Assembly (NCBI GenBank): GCA_030613745.1
Contig: JAUWLK010000074.1
Location: forward strand, 1-10,376
DNA length: 10,376 nucleotides
Origin: Flavobacteriaceae bacterium
GTDB taxonomy: Bacteria > Bacteroidota > Bacteroidia > Flavobacteriales > Flavobacteriaceae
Direction of reading: 5' to 3'
In this document: one piece after another, positions 6,935 to 10,376 of the stretch
Position numbering within the stretch: position 1 is the first letter of the stretch
How the letters are laid out: every line of letters begins with the position of its first letter
Position numbers and translations under genes: made by a program
Notes under the pieces: model-generated
The model's database searches: none
The model's input: the letters and a program-made list of their open reading frames with translations, nothing else
What the model was told of the DNA's origin: nothing

Positions 6935-7828
6935 TTACTTACACAACTCTTCCAAAGTATCTTCAATTTCACCTGGAGTACTCATAATTTTCATAAAGGT
7001 ACCCATGGTTAATTCTGGCCAGTGAACAGCCAAACGATAACGACCGTGTAACATTGTAGCCGTTTTCCCTTGTAAAATAATTTCGTAAGGCATAGCAGCC
7101 AAATGACTATTGTCAATAATTGGTAAAAAGTGTCCTTCGCCAGTTTCAGCATCTAATAAAGCAACACCAAAAACGGCAACTTTATTAGAAGTAAATTTAA
7201 GTTTGTAAACTAATTTTGTACTTCCTTTTTTAGCTGCAAGATTTTTTTCAATGGTTTTTACACCTTCCTCAAAAGAATTAAACTCTTTTAACTCAACAGG
7301 ATCTGAAAAATAAGGCATCATCATTTTATAATGATATTTATGAAGATCATTAGCTGATAAACCACCTCCAAAACCTTTGTTGATATTTCCTAAAGGAGAT
7401 AAAGCTGATATTACATCATTGGTAACTTTTTGTAATGCTGTTTTGTGTTTTGAATATTCATCACGTAAATAAGCATTAAAAATATATTTTGGATTTAAGT
7501 AACTGATAGTAATTTTTGAACCGTTTGATTTTAATCCAACTTTTAAAGCAGAAGCCAAAGCACCTCTATCTTTTACCTTCAAAACAGTTGTTTGTAAATC
7601 TAGCCTTGAATAAACAATAACTTTTAAATTTTTATTATTTTCAACATTGTATTCACCAATGATGTCAAATCCTTTTTCTTTTAAGACAGATTTGACCTTA
7701 GAGGTAGTTTGTTCCATATTACTGTTAGAATCTCCAACATTAATATAAGGAGACAAATCTTGTGCTTTTACCGTTGTTAATCCGATGATAACAAAAAATA
7801 ATAAAGCAGACAAAATAATTTTTTTCAT
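6935..7828 (-). CDS. Exported protein of unknown function, DUF302-like
   Basis: Function unknown. Residues 1-22 are a clear signal peptide (MKKIILSALLFFVIIG...VKA, then QD), with cleavage likely after VKA, so the protein is periplasmic or outer-surface. The mature part seems to have two halves. Residues about 38-145 (MEQTTSKVKSVLKEKGF..., TISYLNPKYIF) and about 183-297 each begin with an amphipathic helix followed by beta-rich segments. The NPKYIF and AAMPYEIIL stretches recall DUF302 proteins, which have the form ...NP... and LPxxxxVY. A Gly-rich GFGGG turn at 152-156 lies between them. The only cysteine in the mature chain is C296, next to the end. The gene appears monocistronic: 97 bp separate it from the upstream MATE gene, and it has its own terminator. 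The DUF302 link rests on pattern memory and is uncertain; the export call is firm. Confidence 0.85.
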   Translation of the reverse strand: MKKIILSALLFFVIIGLTTVKAQDLSPYINVGDSNSNMEQTTSKVKSVLKEKGFDIIGEYNVENNKNLKVIVYSRLDLQTTVLKVKDRGALASALKVGLKSNGSKITISYLNPKYIFNAYLRDEYSKHKTALQKVTNDVISALSPLGNINKGFGGGLSANDLHKYHYKMMMPYFSDPVELKEFNSFEEGVKTIEKNLAAKKGSTKLVYKLKFTSNKVAVFGVALLDAETGEGHFLPIIDNSHLAAMPYEIILQGKTATMLHGRYRLAVHWPELTMGTFMKIMSTPGEIEDTLEELCK

Positions 7829-7852
7829 GATTTTAAGTTTTAAAATTTCGCA

Positions 7853-7860
7853 TAAAATTA
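7853..7860 (-). promoter_or_regulatory. Weak candidate promoter for the DUF302-like gene
   Basis: On the minus strand TAATTTTA lies about 24 bases before the ATG and resembles the -7 consensus TAnnTTTG, apart from its last base. No TTTG is seen at the -33 distance. The 97-bp gap to the MATE gene has no visible terminator hairpin, so read-through from that gene is also possible. Confidence 0.25.
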
Positions 7861-7925
7861 CATGTAAATAAAAAATTAAAAACTAACTTTTATCATGTTA
7901 TTGTTTTGTTTTTTAAAGAATTTAA

Positions 7926-9248
7926 TTAAGTAAACCTTCGTTTAAAAATAACAACTAAAATACCACCTCTAAACAACATCCAAACAGTAAAAGCTATCCA
8001 AACTGCATAAAGTTTTAGATTTAGATGGTCACCTATCAATAGTACAGGAACAAACCCTAAAAAAGTTGCAATGATTAAAGTATTTCTTAAAACTATTGCT
8101 TCTGCCAATCCTTTAAAAATTCCGTCAAATACAAAAGCGATAGCATTTATGGGTTGCATTAATATCACTATCCAAAAAATATTGTAAAACAAGTCTAAAA
8201 CATTTTTATCATGTGTAAATATTTCCCCAATAGGGATATATAATAAAAAACAAATCACCCCTAATAGTAAAGAAATAATTAAAGTGTACTTACTTAGTTT
8301 TTTACTCAAAATCAATATTTTATGATGGTTATTTTCACCTAATAATTTACCCGACATGATATTACCAACACTTGAATATCCATCAATAAAAAAAGCAAAA
8401 AACAACCAAATTTGAAAAGCAATGGTTTGAGCCGCTATATAATTTGTACCGTATTTTGTAGCATAAGAATTTGCTAAATACAAGGCAACATTTAAGGCAA
8501 TTGCTCTTATAATTAAATTAAAACTCAATGATAATAAACGTTTAATTTCAGGATGGAAAGGAAAAGGAAAAATTAATGAAAAAGGAGTTTTTTTAAACAT
8601 TAGAGCGAAAGCTAAAATTGCCATAATTGTCTGAGAAATTACACTTGCCCAAGCAGCACCTTCAACGTGCATTGCCGGGATATATCCATCAATGCCAAAT
8701 ATTAAAATAAAATCTAAAACTATGTTTAAAACAGCACCAATAATACTAATAACCATTGGCCAAAAAGTATTTTGCAAACCTCTAAAAACTCCAAAAACAG
8801 AAAAAACAAAAAGAGTTAATGGCAAACCAAGAGCTCTTATTTTATAATAGGAAACAGAGTATTGTAAAACTAAACCAGTTGCATTATACAGTTTAAAAAT
8901 ATCTTCTATAAAGAAAATGGTTACAAAGTATATGAAAACACTTAAAAGTAAATTGATGATGATAATTTGTGTTGGTAAATTTGCAATTTCTTTGATTTTA
9001 TTTGCACCTAAATATTGTGCAATAATTGCCGAAATTGCTGATCGAGTTTGAGCTAAAATCCAAACAATGGCTGAAATAAACGAACCGGCAATACCTACTG
9101 CCGCAAGAGCTTCGGTTGGGTTTATTTTTAAATTACCAACAATTGCTGTATCGGTAATTGACAATAACGGCTCAGCAATTCCTGCAATAATAGCGGGAAT
9201 TGCCAATTTATTGATTTCTTTAAAAGTAAAAGTTGATTTTTGATTCAA
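7926..9248 (-). CDS. MATE family efflux transporter (DinF-like branch)
   Basis: An inner-membrane antiporter predicted to export organic cations or other toxic compounds in exchange for H+ or Na+. The 440 residues form about 12 hydrophobic segments across the whole length, in two similar halves. The N-terminus LAIPAIIAGIAEPLLSITDT (residues 16-35) followed by AIVGNL is the typical MATE opening, with an aspartate in the first helix. A second MatE repeat begins at about 235 (LSLSFNLIIRAIALN). The short N-terminus resembles DinF-type MATE proteins. The substrate cannot be told from sequence. The start used is TTG at 9248; I see no in-frame ATG just upstream, and conserved sequence begins within about 10 residues. 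It is divergent from comEC, with 65 bp between start codons. A weak -7-like TATGTTTT lies at 9279-9286 on the minus strand. Confidence 0.92.
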   Translation of the reverse strand: MNQKSTFTFKEINKLAIPAIIAGIAEPLLSITDTAIVGNLKINPTEALAAVGIAGSFISAIVWILAQTRSAISAIIAQYLGANKIKEIANLPTQIIIINLLLSVFIYFVTIFFIEDIFKLYNATGLVLQYSVSYYKIRALGLPLTLFVFSVFGVFRGLQNTFWPMVISIIGAVLNIVLDFILIFGIDGYIPAMHVEGAAWASVISQTIMAILAFALMFKKTPFSLIFPFPFHPEIKRLLSLSFNLIIRAIALNVALYLANSYATKYGTNYIAAQTIAFQIWLFFAFFIDGYSSVGNIMSGKLLGENNHHKILILSKKLSKYTLIISLLLGVICFLLYIPIGEIFTHDKNVLDLFYNIFWIVILMQPINAIAFVFDGIFKGLAEAIVLRNTLIIATFLGFVPVLLIGDHLNLKLYAVWIAFTVWMLFRGGILVVIFKRRFT

Positions 9249-9278
9249 TACTAAATAAATGTTTACTACTGCGAAAAT

Positions 9279-9286
9279 AAAACATA
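9279..9286 (-). promoter_or_regulatory. Weak candidate promoter for the MATE gene
   Basis: TATGTTTT on the minus strand, about 30 bases before the TTG start, matches TAnnTTTG except for the last base. The 65-bp space between the divergent starts must hold promoter elements for both genes unless the comEC start is misplaced. No -33 TTTG is evident. Confidence 0.25.
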
Positions 9287-9313
9287 AAAAATTGATAATG
9301 GCTAATATACCTT

Positions 9314-10376
9314 ATGTTAAATTTAAAATATTTACCCGTTCACTTTTCTCTATTTTTAATTATAGGAATAATTTTTGGTTATACATTTAATTTTTCATTA
9401 ACTACGATTTTTACAGCAGCTATTTTAGCTCTTCTTTTTTTGGTTTACTTGTATTTTACAGCAGAAATATCATTTAAACCTCCTAGATATTTTGTGATCT
9501 TTACAGCTATTTTATTTTTAATTATAGGAGTTTTAAGTATTACTATTCAAAAACCTCAGTATCAAAAAAAGCATTATACAAATCACTTAGCTGCTGGTAA
9601 TCATTCTGTCTTAAGAGTCTCTAAAGTTTTAAAACCCAATAAATTTTATCAACGATTTGTAGCAGAAATCATTCAGATAAATAGAACAAACACTAAAGGC
9701 AAGGTTTTAGTTAATATCAAAAACGATAGTTTAATAAATGCTATAAAAGTTGATGAGCTTCTTTTTACAACAAATGAGTATAAAGAAATAAAAAAAGCAT
9801 TAAATCCATTTGAATTTAATTATCAAGAATATTTAAAAAAGCAACAAATATACCATCAAATTATTTTGACAAATGAGGAGTTTAAAGTTTTAAATTCAAA
9901 GCAAAGAACATTAAGAGGATTTGCATATTCTTTAAGAGAGAAAATTAATCAAGAATTAGATAAGTATAATTTTTCGGTAGAAGAGTTAGCAATAATTAAC
10001 GCATTATTATTAGGTCAACGTCAAGATATTTCAAAAGAATTGTTTGAGCAATATAAAAATGCAGGAGCAATTCACATTTTAGCGGTTTCAGGTTTACATA
10101 TAGGAATTGTTTTGCTGATTTTAAATATGTTATTTAATCCTATTGAAAGTATAAAAAATGGAAAAATCATTAAATTAATTCTTTTGGTAATTAGTTTATG
10201 GTTGTATGCATTTATTGCAGGGTTTTCAGCTTCAGTAGTAAGGGCGGTAACTATGTTTACAGCAATAGCTATTGGTTTGGTAACAAATCGCCAATCGGGA
10301 GTTAAGAACAGTTTGATTGTATCTATGTTTGTTTTATTATTGATAAATCCCTTATATTTATTTGATGTAGGGTTTC
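9314..10376 (+). CDS. comEC: ComEC/Rec2 DNA uptake channel, N-terminal part (cut off by the right edge)
   Basis: An inner-membrane protein that carries single-stranded DNA into the cytoplasm during natural transformation. An open frame of 354 codons runs from the ATG at 9314 to the window edge. Residues about 8-60 hold two or three membrane segments, followed by a soluble region at about 80-225 that fits the N-terminal DUF4131/OB-fold part. The Competence domain then begins. AGAIHILAVSGLHIG at 250-264 is the family signature (HxxAVSGLH), and GFSASVVRA at 303-311 is the second conserved block. The cut falls inside the Competence domain, so a C-terminal metallo-beta-lactamase-like domain cannot be assessed. 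There is no frameshift in the visible part. Presence of comEC does not by itself prove competence, since many Bacteroidetes carry it without demonstrated transformation. Confidence 0.93.
   Translation, partial: MLNLKYLPVHFSLFLIIGIIFGYTFNFSLTTIFTAAILALLFLVYLYFTAEISFKPPRYFVIFTAILFLIIGVLSITIQKPQYQKKHYTNHLAAGNHSVLRVSKVLKPNKFYQRFVAEIIQINRTNTKGKVLVNIKNDSLINAIKVDELLFTTNEYKEIKKALNPFEFNYQEYLKKQQIYHQIILTNEEFKVLNSKQRTLRGFAYSLREKINQELDKYNFSVEELAIINALLLGQRQDISKELFEQYKNAGAIHILAVSGLHIGIVLLILNMLFNPIESIKNGKIIKLILLVISLWLYAFIAGFSASVVRAVTMFTAIAIGLVTNRQSGVKNSLIVSMFVLLLINPLYLFDVGF

Noticed and set aside
1..10376. A novel defence, mobile or biosynthetic system
   Set aside because: Nearly every gene is a recognisable core-genome family with uniform base composition. 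There are no transposase, integrase, tRNA-adjacent repeats, CRISPR repeats or toxin-antitoxin-like pairs.

Overview
The window is AT-rich chromosomal DNA from a member of the Bacteroidetes, most likely a marine-type Flavobacteriaceae. The reasons are the strongly A/T-biased codon use, sparse Shine-Dalgarno sequences, TAnnTTTG-type -7 promoter elements (TAACTTTG before tilS, TATTTTTG before surE), and the family content, including a surE / small membrane protein / lpxB cluster. It encodes a Gram-negative envelope (lipid A synthesis, DsbD, Prc). It looks like an ordinary, gene-dense core-genome segment. I see no mobile element, CRISPR array, RNA gene or defence system.

Layout. On the minus strand at the left are a 3'-truncated dsbD (thiol:disulfide interchange, running off the left edge), then tilS (tRNA-Ile2 lysidine synthetase), whose stop overlaps the dsbD start by 4 bases. 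Upstream of these on the same strand lies prc (tail-specific S41 protease), separated from tilS by a strong hairpin terminator and a candidate tilS promoter. A 234-bp divergent intergenic region with an 18-bp perfect palindrome and related inverted repeats separates prc from the plus-strand operon surE - 92-residue membrane protein - lpxB. That operon ends at a 17-bp-stem terminator that also serves the convergent minus-strand gene for an exported protein of unknown function (DUF302-like). Upstream of that gene, also on the minus strand, is a MATE-family multidrug/sodium antiporter. On the plus strand at the right edge is a truncated comEC (DNA uptake channel), starting 65 bp from the divergent MATE gene.

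How the genes fit together. Most products act at the envelope: LpxB makes the lipid A disaccharide, Prc degrades periplasmic and membrane-associated proteins, DsbD carries reducing power across the inner membrane, MATE exports solutes and ComEC imports DNA. SurE (nucleotide phosphatase) and TilS (tRNA modification) are cytosolic housekeeping enzymes. Apart from the two probable operons (tilS-dsbD and surE-orf92-lpxB), the arrangement gives no strong evidence of one dedicated pathway. The least understood parts are the 92-residue membrane protein, the DUF302-like exported protein and the palindromic prc-surE intergenic region.
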